A stretch of DNA of 64,000 nt from Clostridia bacterium (GTDB lineage: Bacteria; Bacillota; Clostridia; Oscillospirales; CAG-272): contig JAQXHN010000028.1 of assembly GCA_029007295.1 (NCBI GenBank), positions 1-64,000 of the forward strand, in the 5' to 3' direction. This document shows positions 26,616-36,032 of the stretch, in pieces. The translations under genes and the position numbers were made by a program. The notes beneath the pieces are model-generated. The model searched no databases. It saw nothing but the letters and a program-made list of their open reading frames with translations, and was not told the DNA's origin. Each line of letters starts with the position of its first letter. Position 1 is the stretch's first letter.

Positions 26616-27866
26616 ATGAAAAAAAACAAAAAATTACCCAAAGTCGAAACCGGCGGGGAATTAGTAATTAATCCCAAGGTAAGACCGGAGCCGAATGAAT
26701 ATTTACTTGAGATATCGAGGAAAATAAAGCTATGCAAAATTCTTGTTATTCTCTTTACCGTAGTATTTATGTGCGGAATGATATTTATTTTCAGAAGCGA
26801 TATTACTCTTGAAAATTACAGGTATTTAATTCGTTTCTTTTCGTCGGACGGGGATTATAACGGAGATTACAGAACTATATATTTCGATTCGGCGTCTACA
26901 TCCTCCATAGGGATATTTAACGGCGACCTTGTAACCGTGTCGACGAACGGTATCAACCTTTACAGCATGAAGGGCAATAACACACTGACGGAAAATCTGT
27001 CATATTCAAATCCTATGATAGATACACACGGGAAATATTTGGCGGTTTATGATCTCGGTGGTTATTCGTTCGAGCTTCTGAATAATTTTTCCGTACTGTA
27101 CAGCGAGACCTTTGATTATCCGATTTCACTTGCGAAGGTTTCAGAGGACGGAATGTTTGCGCTTGTAACAAAATCGCTGGAGTATCAGTCGGTCGTCAAT
27201 CTCTATGACCATAATTTTCGTCTGCTGTCCAGAATTTACAAGGATAAATATGTAATGGATTTGGATATTTCACACGACGAATCGGAAATACTTGTCGTAT
27301 CTGCTTATTCTGAAAACGGAATCTACTGCTCCGAGGTAATGATAGGTCAGCCGTATGTTTCGGAATCGGAGTCCACAGCGGTTTTGACTAACGAATTTGC
27401 GCTTTCATGCAATTATTTTGCCGACGGCTCATATTGCGTCATGACCGATAAGGCTCTTCATTTTTATAACGACGATAATCAAGAAACGGGAAATTATCAA
27501 TTCGGAAATATAGTTCCCACCAAATTTGAAGCAACCGAAAATAATGTAATTATATCTTACAACAAGAATATTGTCGGCTCGGAAATGGGAATATTCATAT
27601 TTGATGAAAAGGGAGAGATTAAGTCCGAATATACCGTCCCCGACAGAGTTCTTGATATAGCCTGTTACAAGGACGATTTCTTCATTCTTTGCGCAAAAAA
27701 TATTAACCGTTTGAATGTTAAGTCAGATGAAATTCAGTCATATCCCATTACCGGCGGCAGTACGAGAATATTTGTATGCGACGACGATACGGTAATTGTA
27801 GGATATACTAATATGATAGAAGCGCATTCTGTTTCTAAAATGTTTAATGAAAAAGCAGGAGGATAA
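26616..27866 (+). CDS. Membrane-anchored propeller-like protein (DUF5711-like)
   Basis: A 416-residue protein with a basic N terminus, one membrane helix (about residues 41-60: CKILVILFTVVFMCGMIF) and an extracellular region made of short repeated beta-strand units (IGIFNGDLVTVSTNGINLYS, then similar units). This looks like a beta-propeller and resembles DUF5711 proteins of Clostridia; the family name is from memory. The start is five bases after truA, and cvpA follows by two bases. No enzymatic motif is visible; a scaffold or sensor role at the envelope is inference. Confidence 0.6.
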   Translation: MKKNKKLPKVETGGELVINPKVRPEPNEYLLEISRKIKLCKILVILFTVVFMCGMIFIFRSDITLENYRYLIRFFSSDGDYNGDYRTIYFDSASTSSIGIFNGDLVTVSTNGINLYSMKGNNTLTENLSYSNPMIDTHGKYLAVYDLGGYSFELLNNFSVLYSETFDYPISLAKVSEDGMFALVTKSLEYQSVVNLYDHNFRLLSRIYKDKYVMDLDISHDESEILVVSAYSENGIYCSEVMIGQPYVSESESTAVLTNEFALSCNYFADGSYCVMTDKALHFYNDDNQETGNYQFGNIVPTKFEATENNVIISYNKNIVGSEMGIFIFDEKGEIKSEYTVPDRVLDIACYKDDFFILCAKNINRLNVKSDEIQSYPITGGSTRIFVCDDDTVIVGYTNMIEAHSVSKMFNEKAGG

Positions 27867-27868
27867 AA

Positions 27869-28573
27869 ATGGGTATTATTATTGATTTTATTTTAATCGG
27901 TATAATTATTATTTCTGCAATTCTCGGTTGGAAAAGGGGCTTTTTCCGTTCGATTATGAAATTCGGCTCCGTAATAATTGCCGCTGTAGGCTCATATTTT
28001 CTGAACGGCGTATTTTCTTCGTTTTTGAAAAGCACGTTTATTATGCCGAAGATTTCGGAGTATATTTACAAATCCTATACTAAGATTTTCGGCGGAATGT
28101 CGCTTTCGGAGCTGTTTTCGGAGATGCCGGAATACTTTTCCAAGTGGCTCGACTCATATTCCGGCGTTGAAAAAGCAAAGGTTTGGTACTCCGGCACGGC
28201 CAAGGCAAGCGAAAAAGGACTTTGCAATTCGTTAGCTGAGCCGATAGCGGAAAAAATATCGACGGTTACGGCTTATATTCTGGCTTTTATTGCGATATTA
28301 ATTGTGATCAGAATCATATGCTTTGTGGTTGACAGATTTTTGTCATTGCCTGTTCTTAACGGCGTAAATAAGCTGTTCGGACTGATATTCGGTATTGCGA
28401 CGGGGCTTATCGTATCCTGGATATGCGCCGAGGTGCTTCGCTTGGGAGTACCGGAGCTTGCAAAAATATACCCCGTATTTCAAGGGGCGGAACAAAGCAG
28501 TGTGTTTTTAACCGTTCTGTGCAGCTTCAATCCGTTAACGATATTCGACGTCTTCAAGTCAAAAATAAAATAA
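27869..28573 (+). CDS. CvpA-family membrane protein
   Basis: A 234-residue protein with four main hydrophobic segments. The opening FILIGIIIISAILGWKRGFFRS and the later NGVNKLFGLIFGIATGLIVSW match the CvpA (colicin V production) family, where the GxxxG-rich first and last helices are conserved. In Clostridia a CvpA protein often lies next to envelope or septum genes. A loop of about 60 residues separates helices two and three. Confidence 0.82.
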   Translation: MGIIIDFILIGIIIISAILGWKRGFFRSIMKFGSVIIAAVGSYFLNGVFSSFLKSTFIMPKISEYIYKSYTKIFGGMSLSELFSEMPEYFSKWLDSYSGVEKAKVWYSGTAKASEKGLCNSLAEPIAEKISTVTAYILAFIAILIVIRIICFVVDRFLSLPVLNGVNKLFGLIFGIATGLIVSWICAEVLRLGVPELAKIYPVFQGAEQSSVFLTVLCSFNPLTIFDVFKSKIK

Positions 28574-28596
28574 ATTTTTTAAAAGGATAAATTATA

Positions 28597-30942
28597 ATGC
28601 AAATGTGTTCAAGATGCCATAAAAGGGTGGCAGTTGTGTATATATCTCATATGGTTGACGGAAAAATGGTAAACGACGGACTTTGCATGAAGTGTGCAAA
28701 GGAGCTTGGAATACAGCCGGTCAACGATATTATAGAAAACATGGGGCTTTCCGAGGAGGACATAGATAATATGTCCATGGAGATGGATAACATGCTGGAG
28801 CCTTCTGAGGACAGCGAACCCTCGGAGGCGGGCGACGAATCCGAAGGAAGAGCGCCGAGCGTCGATTTTAACAAAATATTCGGGCAGATGAAGCTTCCTC
28901 CGTTTATGCAGGGAATTAAGGGAGGGGCGGGCTCTAACCCGAACGACCCGAAAGCCGGAAAAGCAAAGGGTGCCAAAAACGGTAAACAGCAAAAGGATGA
29001 GGGCAGAAAGTTCATAAATCTTTACTGCATGGATTTGACGGCAAAGGCAAGACAGGGAAAGCTTGATAAAATAGTCGGCAGAGACAGGGAAATTTCCCGT
29101 ATGATGCAAATTCTGTGCAGAAGGCAAAAAAACAATCCCTGCCTTATAGGAGAACCCGGCGTCGGTAAAACCGCAATAGCCGAGGCGCTCGCACAGAAAA
29201 TCGCAAACGGAAGCGTTCCCTACAGATTAAAGGATAAAGAGATTATGCTCGTGGACCTTACCGCCCTTGTTGCCGGAACACAGTTCAGAGGTCAGTTTGA
29301 GAGCAGAATGAAGGGACTTATTTCCGAGGTTAAAGCTCTCGGAAATATTATCCTTGTTATCGACGAGGTGCATAGCATAGTCGGTGCGGGCGACGCAGAG
29401 GGCTCAATGAATGCCGCCAATATTTTAAAGCCCGCCCTGTCAAGAGGCGATGTTCAGATAATAGGCGCCACTACATTGACCGAATACAGAAAATATATCG
29501 AAAAGGATTCAGCGCTCGAAAGAAGATTTCAGCCAATTATTATTGAGGAGTCTTCCGTTGCCGATACTGTTGAGATTTTGGGCGGAATAAAGAGCTATTA
29601 CGAAAATTTCCACGGTATATCGGTTCCTTTTGAAACCGTTAGAAGGGCAGTTTATCTCTCGGAAAGATATATTACGGAGCGGTATTTGCCCGATAAGGCT
29701 ATAGACCTGCTTGATGAAGCGTGCGCACATCTTGTCTTGAAAACACCCGTCGTAGGACAGTGTGCGGAGCTGAAAGCGGAGCTTGAAAAAACGGAAAGGG
29801 AAAGAGCGGAGCTTGAAGCGCAGCCGGACCCGGAGGATCCTAAGGAAAGCGAAGAAAGGTATAAAAAACTTGCAGACCTTAAGGTGAAGGAAATAGGCGA
29901 CAGACAGCGCCTTTGCGAATTAGAGGAGGAAAGAGCCAAGGTGTTCCTCTCTACCTCCGAATTGGCGGATGTTATTGAGATATGGACGGGCATTCCGGCA
30001 AGCAATATAACAGAACATGAATTCGGCAGGATAGACCGTCTTGCAGACAGATTGAAATCGAGAATTGTAGGTCAGGACGAGGCGGTTGACGCAGTAGCGA
30101 GAGCGATAAAGCGTTCAAGGGCGGGTATTTCCTATAAGAGAAAGCCGGTGTCGTTTATTTTTGCGGGACCTACGGGAGTCGGAAAAACGGAGCTTGTAAA
30201 AACGCTTGCCTCGGACTTATTTGATTCTCCCGAGTCGCTTATCAGGCTCGATATGTCCGAGTTTATGGAAAAGCACAGCGTATCGAGAATTATCGGTTCT
30301 CCTCCGGGGTATGTCGGATATGACGAAGCGGGACAGTTAACCGAGAAAATCAGAAGAAAGCCGTACTCCGTTGTCCTTTTCGACGAAATCGAAAAGGCGC
30401 ATCCGGATGTACTGAACGTACTGCTGCAAATTCTCGACGACGGCAGAATAACCGATGCGCAGGGCAGATGCGTCAGTTTTGAAAATACAATAATCGCAAT
30501 GACGACGAATGCGGGCTCTCAGACGGCGACAAATGCGGCGGGCTTCGGCGCAGATCTTGACGTTCTCGATTATGACAAAACAATGAAGGCGCTGTCGGAT
30601 TTTCTGCGTCCCGAATTTATAAATCGCGTAGATGAAGTAATATCCTTCCATTCGCTTACCGAAGAAAATTTCGTTGCTATAGCAAATATTATGCTCTCCG
30701 ACCTTAAAAAGGTTATGGAGGATAAAGAAATTGAATTCGGCTTTACCGACAGAGCTGCAAAGCTTGTTGCGTCAAAATCATATTCGCGCAAATTCGGCGC
30801 AAGAAATATGAGAAGATATATAGAAAGAAATATTGAGGATAAAATAGCGGATAAAATAATATCCTCTTACGAAAATGCAATTCATTCCATTTCGGTGGAT
30901 GTTGCCGAAAACGGGCTGGAGCCGTTAATTATTTGTAACTGA
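28597..30942 (+). CDS. ClpE-like ATP-dependent unfoldase with N-terminal zinc finger
   Basis: A 781-residue double-AAA+ Clp ATPase that should unfold proteins for ClpP. Residues 1-40 are a four-Cys zinc finger (C4, C7, C30, C33), as in ClpE and McsA; there is no double ClpN repeat. An acidic linker leads to AAA-1 (Walker [10 protein letters not shown], 185-193), a short coiled-coil middle domain (about 390-455) and AAA-2 (Walker [10 protein letters not shown], 524-532; [11 protein letters not shown]). The ClpP-docking loop appears as AGF at 648-650 rather than the usual (I/V/L)GF. It is annotated ClpC-like in some genomes. The next gene starts 15 bases later. Confidence 0.85.
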   Translation: MQMCSRCHKRVAVVYISHMVDGKMVNDGLCMKCAKELGIQPVNDIIENMGLSEEDIDNMSMEMDNMLEPSEDSEPSEAGDESEGRAPSVDFNKIFGQMKLPPFMQGIKGGAGSNPNDPKAGKAKGAKNGKQQKDEGRKFINLYCMDLTAKARQGKLDKIVGRDREISRMMQILCRRQKNNPCLIGEPGVGKTAIAEALAQKIANGSVPYRLKDKEIMLVDLTALVAGTQFRGQFESRMKGLISEVKALGNIILVIDEVHSIVGAGDAEGSMNAANILKPALSRGDVQIIGATTLTEYRKYIEKDSALERRFQPIIIEESSVADTVEILGGIKSYYENFHGISVPFETVRRAVYLSERYITERYLPDKAIDLLDEACAHLVLKTPVVGQCAELKAELEKTERERAELEAQPDPEDPKESEERYKKLADLKVKEIGDRQRLCELEEERAKVFLSTSELADVIEIWTGIPASNITEHEFGRIDRLADRLKSRIVGQDEAVDAVARAIKRSRAGISYKRKPVSFIFAGPTGVGKTELVKTLASDLFDSPESLIRLDMSEFMEKHSVSRIIGSPPGYVGYDEAGQLTEKIRRKPYSVVLFDEIEKAHPDVLNVLLQILDDGRITDAQGRCVSFENTIIAMTTNAGSQTATNAAGFGADLDVLDYDKTMKALSDFLRPEFINRVDEVISFHSLTEENFVAIANIMLSDLKKVMEDKEIEFGFTDRAAKLVASKSYSRKFGARNMRRYIERNIEDKIADKIISSYENAIHSISVDVAENGLEPLIICN

Positions 30943-30956
30943 ACAAGAGGGAAAGT

Positions 30957-33749
30957 ATGCAAAAGCGTTGGTATAACCTTACAACAGAGCAAATCGCAGA
31001 ACAATTGAATACCGACACTGAGGCAGGGCTTTCCGCCAAACAAGCAAGAAAGCGACTCTCGGTTTACAAGGAAAACGACGCTTTTATTATGCCGGAAAAT
31101 TCCTTTTCGTCATATGTAAAGGCTGTTTCAAAGGACGTTACCGGTTACATGATGATAGCGTCCGCCGTCATGGCGGTAATATTTTCCGAAGAGGTCAGCG
31201 CCCTTGTGATAATTGCTCTGATCCTGCTTAATTTTGTTTCTGCGCTGTTATTCTACGGAAACAGTGCGAAAACACTGCACAATATGGCAAAGTACGCTTC
31301 TCCCATGTCAAGGGTAGTGCGGGATTCACAGCTTACGCTGATAAATCAGCGAAAAATCGTTCCCGGCGATATTATTGTGCTCGGAGCCGGAGATATTGTA
31401 CCGTGTGACTGCAGAATTATTTCGTGCGATAATTTTTTCTGTCTTGAAAAAAATCTGACCGGGGTTTCCTCGGAGGTGCAAAAGGACCCGAAGCTTATAT
31501 ACGGCTTAAATGTCCGTGTTGAAAATCAGAAAAATACAGCGTTTGCGACGTCTCTTGTGACTAAGGGTACAGCTACGGCAATCGCCTGCGAAACAGGCAG
31601 TAATACATACGCCAATGAAATTAACGCAAGGCCGGAAATAATAACTCACGATAATCTTGACATTATCAGGGCAATGAAAAAATACAGCACGTCATGGGGC
31701 TTGACCATGCTGTTTATGATTCTTGTGCTCACCGGTCTTGACTTAATTCTCGGACTGAAAACACGGAGTCTTTTTGATATTTTTATCAGCGGCTTATCCC
31801 TTGCCGTAGCGGCCATGACGGAGATGTATGCGGTATTCGGATATTTCGTTATCGCTCACGGACTTAATTCCTCCATCAGAAAATACGGAAAGGTTATCAG
31901 CGGAGCGGCGATAAAAAACGTTGAGCTTTTACCGAAAATCAAGGATATTACAACGCTTATAGTACCGAAAAAGGGAGGCTTTTTTGCAAAAACGACCGCC
32001 CTTGAAATGCTTTGGTGTCAGGATACGCTTCATAGGGCGGACGAGAGAAATTTGCTTAGATACTGCGACAGGCTGCTGAAGCTGGCAATGCTTTCATCAG
32101 GCTATAACGGAGCAAACAGAGATGTGTTGAAAAATCCTGCGAACGACGCCTGCGCTATAGTATCTGCGTCAGAAAAGCTCGGTCTGGACAGAAATACAGT
32201 CGGTACGGAAAATCCGTGTCTTGACTATACGCAGATTGAGCTTGCGGAGCAGCAATGCGATTTGTCTCTTGTAGCCTATGACGACGACATATATGCTCTT
32301 GCAAAGGGAGACGCAAAGCGTCTTTTGTATAAATGCTCAACCTATTTTGATGATAATCAGGAAAAGCCGTTAACCGAAAAGGAAAAAAAGCGTATATCGG
32401 ATACGATAGACAATATTACCGAAAAGGGCTATCGGGCTCTCGGAATAATTTCTCGTAAATCGGACATATTTCTTGCCGGAGGCGTTGATTCCGAGCTGTG
32501 CGACTGGAACTTTGAGGGCTTTGTCATTATGCTTGACGTTATGCTTCGCGGAGCAAAGGAAACCGTAGAGCTTTGCCGGAAGAATAATATAAAGGTTATG
32601 ATGCTTTGCGACGAAACGGGAGAGCAAAACAGAGTGTACGCAAAAAGATTGGGATTAATAAGCGAGGAGGGCGGCGTATCGGACGGTGTTTTGACGTCTA
32701 AGGATATGTCTTCGATGTCCGATTATGAGTTTTCCGAAAAGCTTTCGGGTTACGCTCTGTTAGAGGGACTTACGTTTCTCCAAAAGAAGCTTTTGATTTC
32801 GCACCTTCAGAAAAAGGGTGAGGTTGTCGGTTATCTTGCAACCGAGCTTGATGAAACAATACTTCTGAAAAAGGCGGACGTAGGCTTTACCGGTGCGCTT
32901 GCCCTTTCGGACGGTGCATCTTCGATAGATTTATGTATGAACGATTCGCCCGTGTATATTCACAATAAAACGGATAATCCCGCCGGCTGCGAGGCGTTGA
33001 AATTCATTTGCGATGTATTGGTATCTCCGCCCGAACGGAAATTCGGCGGCTTTAACGGCATGGTATCTGCGGTTATGGCTTCAAAGAACATCTACCGAAA
33101 CATAAAGAAAACAATAAAATATCTGATCGCTTCACAGCTTACAAGATTTCTCATTGTGCTTTATTCTGTCGTCGCCGGATATTTCGGAATAAACGGTACG
33201 CTCAGAATGTTGACCTCGCCCCAGGTCCTTTTCTCGGGCTTGATTTGCGATTTTGCAGTTGTTGTCGCTATTGCGTTTCAAAGGAGAAATAACATTTCTT
33301 CCGCATGTGATATCAGCGTCACGGAGCCGTCAAAATCCGTTCTTAACAAGCTTTCTCCCATTTTACTGTCCGTAATATGGACGGTATTAATTGTGATTTC
33401 ACCGATAATAATTTCCGCTTTTTCAATAAAAATGACAAGTGAGGAAATAACCTCAACGGTGTTTGTTTTATATATTCTGTCTCAGATTATAGTAGCATGG
33501 GAGATTATAATCGACGGCTCTGCGTTTCGGCTTAAAAAAGGTATAAACAAGGCAATGGCTGTGATATCGCTGTTTGTCGTGCTTTTTACCGCTGCATTGA
33601 ACATTCCGTTCTTCGGCGCTCTGTTTGACTATGTGACGCTGAACCCGGCAGAATGGATTTGTATAGCTGCCATTTTGACGTTGCTGTTTGCTCTGATTGA
33701 ATTATTTAAGCAGATAAGACGCGCCGTAACGGTACGCTTAGGCAAATGA
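30957..33749 (+). CDS. P-type ATPase homologue without catalytic residues (pseudoenzyme)
   Basis: A 930-residue intact frame with the order of a P2-type cation ATPase: N-terminal cation-ATPase domain (LTTEQIAEQL, GLSAKQARKRL), helices M1-M2, actuator domain, M3-M4, P/N domains, and six C-terminal helices. Every catalytic motif is changed. TGES reads TGVS (168-171). The DKTGT phosphorylation motif is replaced by PKKGG (337-341), with Pro for the phospho-Asp. TGD reads LCD (550-552). GDGxND reads ATELDE (628-633). The M4 PEGL is TEMY (288-291). KKADVG and the overall spacing are kept, so it is under constraint rather than decaying. It cannot form the acyl-phosphate intermediate. It follows the ClpE-like gene by 15 bases. 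Confidence 0.82.
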   Translation: MQKRWYNLTTEQIAEQLNTDTEAGLSAKQARKRLSVYKENDAFIMPENSFSSYVKAVSKDVTGYMMIASAVMAVIFSEEVSALVIIALILLNFVSALLFYGNSAKTLHNMAKYASPMSRVVRDSQLTLINQRKIVPGDIIVLGAGDIVPCDCRIISCDNFFCLEKNLTGVSSEVQKDPKLIYGLNVRVENQKNTAFATSLVTKGTATAIACETGSNTYANEINARPEIITHDNLDIIRAMKKYSTSWGLTMLFMILVLTGLDLILGLKTRSLFDIFISGLSLAVAAMTEMYAVFGYFVIAHGLNSSIRKYGKVISGAAIKNVELLPKIKDITTLIVPKKGGFFAKTTALEMLWCQDTLHRADERNLLRYCDRLLKLAMLSSGYNGANRDVLKNPANDACAIVSASEKLGLDRNTVGTENPCLDYTQIELAEQQCDLSLVAYDDDIYALAKGDAKRLLYKCSTYFDDNQEKPLTEKEKKRISDTIDNITEKGYRALGIISRKSDIFLAGGVDSELCDWNFEGFVIMLDVMLRGAKETVELCRKNNIKVMMLCDETGEQNRVYAKRLGLISEEGGVSDGVLTSKDMSSMSDYEFSEKLSGYALLEGLTFLQKKLLISHLQKKGEVVGYLATELDETILLKKADVGFTGALALSDGASSIDLCMNDSPVYIHNKTDNPAGCEALKFICDVLVSPPERKFGGFNGMVSAVMASKNIYRNIKKTIKYLIASQLTRFLIVLYSVVAGYFGINGTLRMLTSPQVLFSGLICDFAVVVAIAFQRRNNISSACDISVTEPSKSVLNKLSPILLSVIWTVLIVISPIIISAFSIKMTSEEITSTVFVLYILSQIIVAWEIIIDGSAFRLKKGINKAMAVISLFVVLFTAALNIPFFGALFDYVTLNPAEWICIAAILTLLFALIELFKQIRRAVTVRLGK

Positions 33750-33752
33750 CTA

Positions 33753-33781
33753 TTGACTGTATTAACAAATTGTGGTATAAT
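33753..33781 (+). promoter_or_regulatory. Sigma-A promoter of the glycan cluster
   Basis: TTGACT at 33753-33758, 17-base spacer, TGGTATAAT with the -10 at 33776-33781. The start would be near 33788, 30 bases before the first glycosyltransferase. No terminator is evident between the ATPase gene and this promoter. Confidence 0.82.
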
Positions 33782-33818
33782 ATTTTATTATCTGTTGATA
33801 TGATTTTTAGAGGGAAAA

Positions 33819-34859
33819 ATGAAGAAAATATGCGTTTTGGGAAGCTTTGACGAAAAATCCGCATTTGACGGACAAACAATAAAAACTCTTGAGATTGTAA
33901 ATTCCCTTTGCAAAAAATACGGTGATGACCGAGTAATGAAAATCAGTTATCACAATATTAAAAACAGCAAGCTTAAGCTCTTATCCGCAGTGTATAGGGG
34001 CTTTTCGTTGTGCGAAAATGTTGTAATTATTTCAAGACACGCTTCCATCGGTACGCTTGTAAAAATATGTACTTTGATTAACAGGTTTTTCAAAAGACCG
34101 ATATATCAGATTATGATAGGAGGTCTTTTGCCGGACGCAGTGAAGGAAAAGCCCTCTCTTAAAAACGTCCTGAAAAAGCTCAATTATGTGTTTGTCGAAA
34201 GCGAAGTGCAGAAGAGTAATCTTGAAATTCAAGGAGTATCTAATGCGGTTTGTATGCCGAACTTTAAGGATATGCGGCTCTATACAGAGGCGGAGCTTAA
34301 AAAAGACTTTACGAAGCCGTATCCTTTGGTATTTATGTCGAGAGTTACCGAGGTAAAGGGTATAGGCGAGCTTATCGAAGCGGTCAGAGAAATAAACCGC
34401 AATGAAGTGAAATTCACACTCGATATTTACGGGATGATAGACGAGGATTATTCGGATACCTTTTCGAAATTGAAAAGCGAATTTCCCGAGTATATCAGAT
34501 ATTGCGGAATATGCGAGCCGCACAAGACGAGCGAGGTTTTGCATAATTACTTTTTGCATGTGTTGCCGACAAGAAATCCGACGGAAGGTCAGCCCGGCTC
34601 TGTCATTGACGCATTTTATGCAGGCGTGCCCACATTGTGTGCGGTTTGGACGTACAGTGCGGATATGATACCGGAGGGCGTGTGCGGCGAATCCTTCCCA
34701 AAGGGCGACTATGAAAAAATGAAGCAGATGCTCCTTGCATATTACGATAATCCGGACAGAGTATATTCTATGCAGGAGGGTGCGTTGAAGGAAGCCGAAA
34801 AATACTCTCCCGAGGCAATAATGAACATTCTCTATGAAAAGGCGGACGATTTCAGATGA
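33819..34859 (+). CDS. GT4-type glycosyltransferase (first of three)
   Basis: A 346-residue GT-B glycosyltransferase. The C-terminal half carries VFMSRVTEVKGIGELIEAV at the start of the second Rossmann domain and the donor-binding segment TEGQPGSVIDAFYAGVPTL, with the E-x7-E-like spacing altered by SVIDA. The N-terminal acceptor domain starts at CVLGSFDEKSAFDGQTIKT. It is the first gene after a strong promoter and overlaps the next gene by four bases. Donor and acceptor sugars cannot be read. Confidence 0.85.
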   Translation: MKKICVLGSFDEKSAFDGQTIKTLEIVNSLCKKYGDDRVMKISYHNIKNSKLKLLSAVYRGFSLCENVVIISRHASIGTLVKICTLINRFFKRPIYQIMIGGLLPDAVKEKPSLKNVLKKLNYVFVESEVQKSNLEIQGVSNAVCMPNFKDMRLYTEAELKKDFTKPYPLVFMSRVTEVKGIGELIEAVREINRNEVKFTLDIYGMIDEDYSDTFSKLKSEFPEYIRYCGICEPHKTSEVLHNYFLHVLPTRNPTEGQPGSVIDAFYAGVPTLCAVWTYSADMIPEGVCGESFPKGDYEKMKQMLLAYYDNPDRVYSMQEGALKEAEKYSPEAIMNILYEKADDFR

Positions 34860-36022
34860 AGCGTATAGCCATGGTTTCATACGATTTGAGAAGCGGAGGA
34901 AGCCAAAGGGCGGCAAGCGAGCTGACTATGGCTTTTAAGGACAAATACGAATTTTACTATATCGTATTTGACGCCGATGAAATAAGCTACAAAATTAATG
35001 CAAAGCTGATTGATTTGAATTATCACTCAAGCAAAAACAAGGCAAAAAAGGTTCTGAACACATTTTTAAGGGCGAGGGGCATTGCCAAGACGGTTAAAAA
35101 ATACAATATTGATACGGGAATGGCGTTTACACCTATTGCCAACCGAGCGCTTCGTTTTTCCGGCGTAAAATGCAGAAAAATCGCCGCATGCAGGGGATAT
35201 GAGCATTTAGCGCTGGCGACCCCGGAGTATCACGCCTGCTGCGACAAAGGTTGTGAGATCCTGTTTAATTCCGATGAATCATTGCAGTATTATCTTAAAA
35301 AGTATCCTCAGGACAGGGAAAAATGCAAGACAATTCAAAACCTTATAGACTGTACCAAAATCAAGGAAAAGTCGGCTCTCGATTTGCCGGAAGAGGTGAA
35401 AAAATTTTACGAAACTCACAGGACGGTTTCAAATGTGGGTATTTTTTCAAGGCATAAGGGACATTGGAATCTTCTAAAGAGCTTTGAAATACTCAAGGAA
35501 AGGGTGCCCGACGCCGGACTTGTCCTTATCGGACACGACGGAGCAATAGAAGAGGATATTAAAAAAATGGTGTCCGAAAACAAATACGCCGACGATATTT
35601 TGCTTATCGGCTATTCGGACAATCCGTTTATGTATGTCGCAAAAAGCGACGTTTATGCATTATCGTCCACATCGGAGGGCTTTCCGAATGCTCTTGCCGA
35701 GGCCATGTGTCTTCGGAAGGTTTGTGTTGCGACTCTTTGTAAAACGGGTCCTCTTGAGCTTCTTACCGACAGCACGCAAAATACGGAATTGACGGACTAC
35801 GCAGTGCTTGAAAACGGCATTGCAACGCCCGTAATGGATGAAAAACCGGATTTTGATTATTCAAATAAAAATGAATCGCACATAATTTTTGCATCGGCCC
35901 TGGAAAGAGCCCTGACAGATACAAAGCTGAGAAAAGCTCTTTCCGTAAATGCCGAAAAGCGTGCTTTGAAGTTGGATAAATCCAATATTATGAAAGAGTA
36001 CGAGAGCTATCTTGACAGATAA
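34856..36022 (+). CDS. GT4-type glycosyltransferase (second of three)
   Basis: A 388-residue family 4 retaining glycosyltransferase. It starts with the Gly-rich YDLRSGGSQRAASEL loop and has IFSRHKGHWNLLKSFEIL and the donor site STSEGFPNALAEAMCLRK (Glu-x7-Glu). The protein is cytoplasmic or peripheral, with no membrane segment. It probably adds a sugar to a lipid-linked repeat unit; the linkage is unknown. Confidence 0.88.
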   Translation: MKRIAMVSYDLRSGGSQRAASELTMAFKDKYEFYYIVFDADEISYKINAKLIDLNYHSSKNKAKKVLNTFLRARGIAKTVKKYNIDTGMAFTPIANRALRFSGVKCRKIAACRGYEHLALATPEYHACCDKGCEILFNSDESLQYYLKKYPQDREKCKTIQNLIDCTKIKEKSALDLPEEVKKFYETHRTVSNVGIFSRHKGHWNLLKSFEILKERVPDAGLVLIGHDGAIEEDIKKMVSENKYADDILLIGYSDNPFMYVAKSDVYALSSTSEGFPNALAEAMCLRKVCVATLCKTGPLELLTDSTQNTELTDYAVLENGIATPVMDEKPDFDYSNKNESHIIFASALERALTDTKLRKALSVNAEKRALKLDKSNIMKEYESYLDR

Positions 36023-36032
36023 GGAATAAAAA

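Noticed and set aside
34032..34916. A 294-codon minus-strand open frame
   Set aside because: Antisense to the first glycosyltransferase, which has motifs, promoter and SD. The antisense product is Arg/His/Tyr-rich as expected from a shadow frame.
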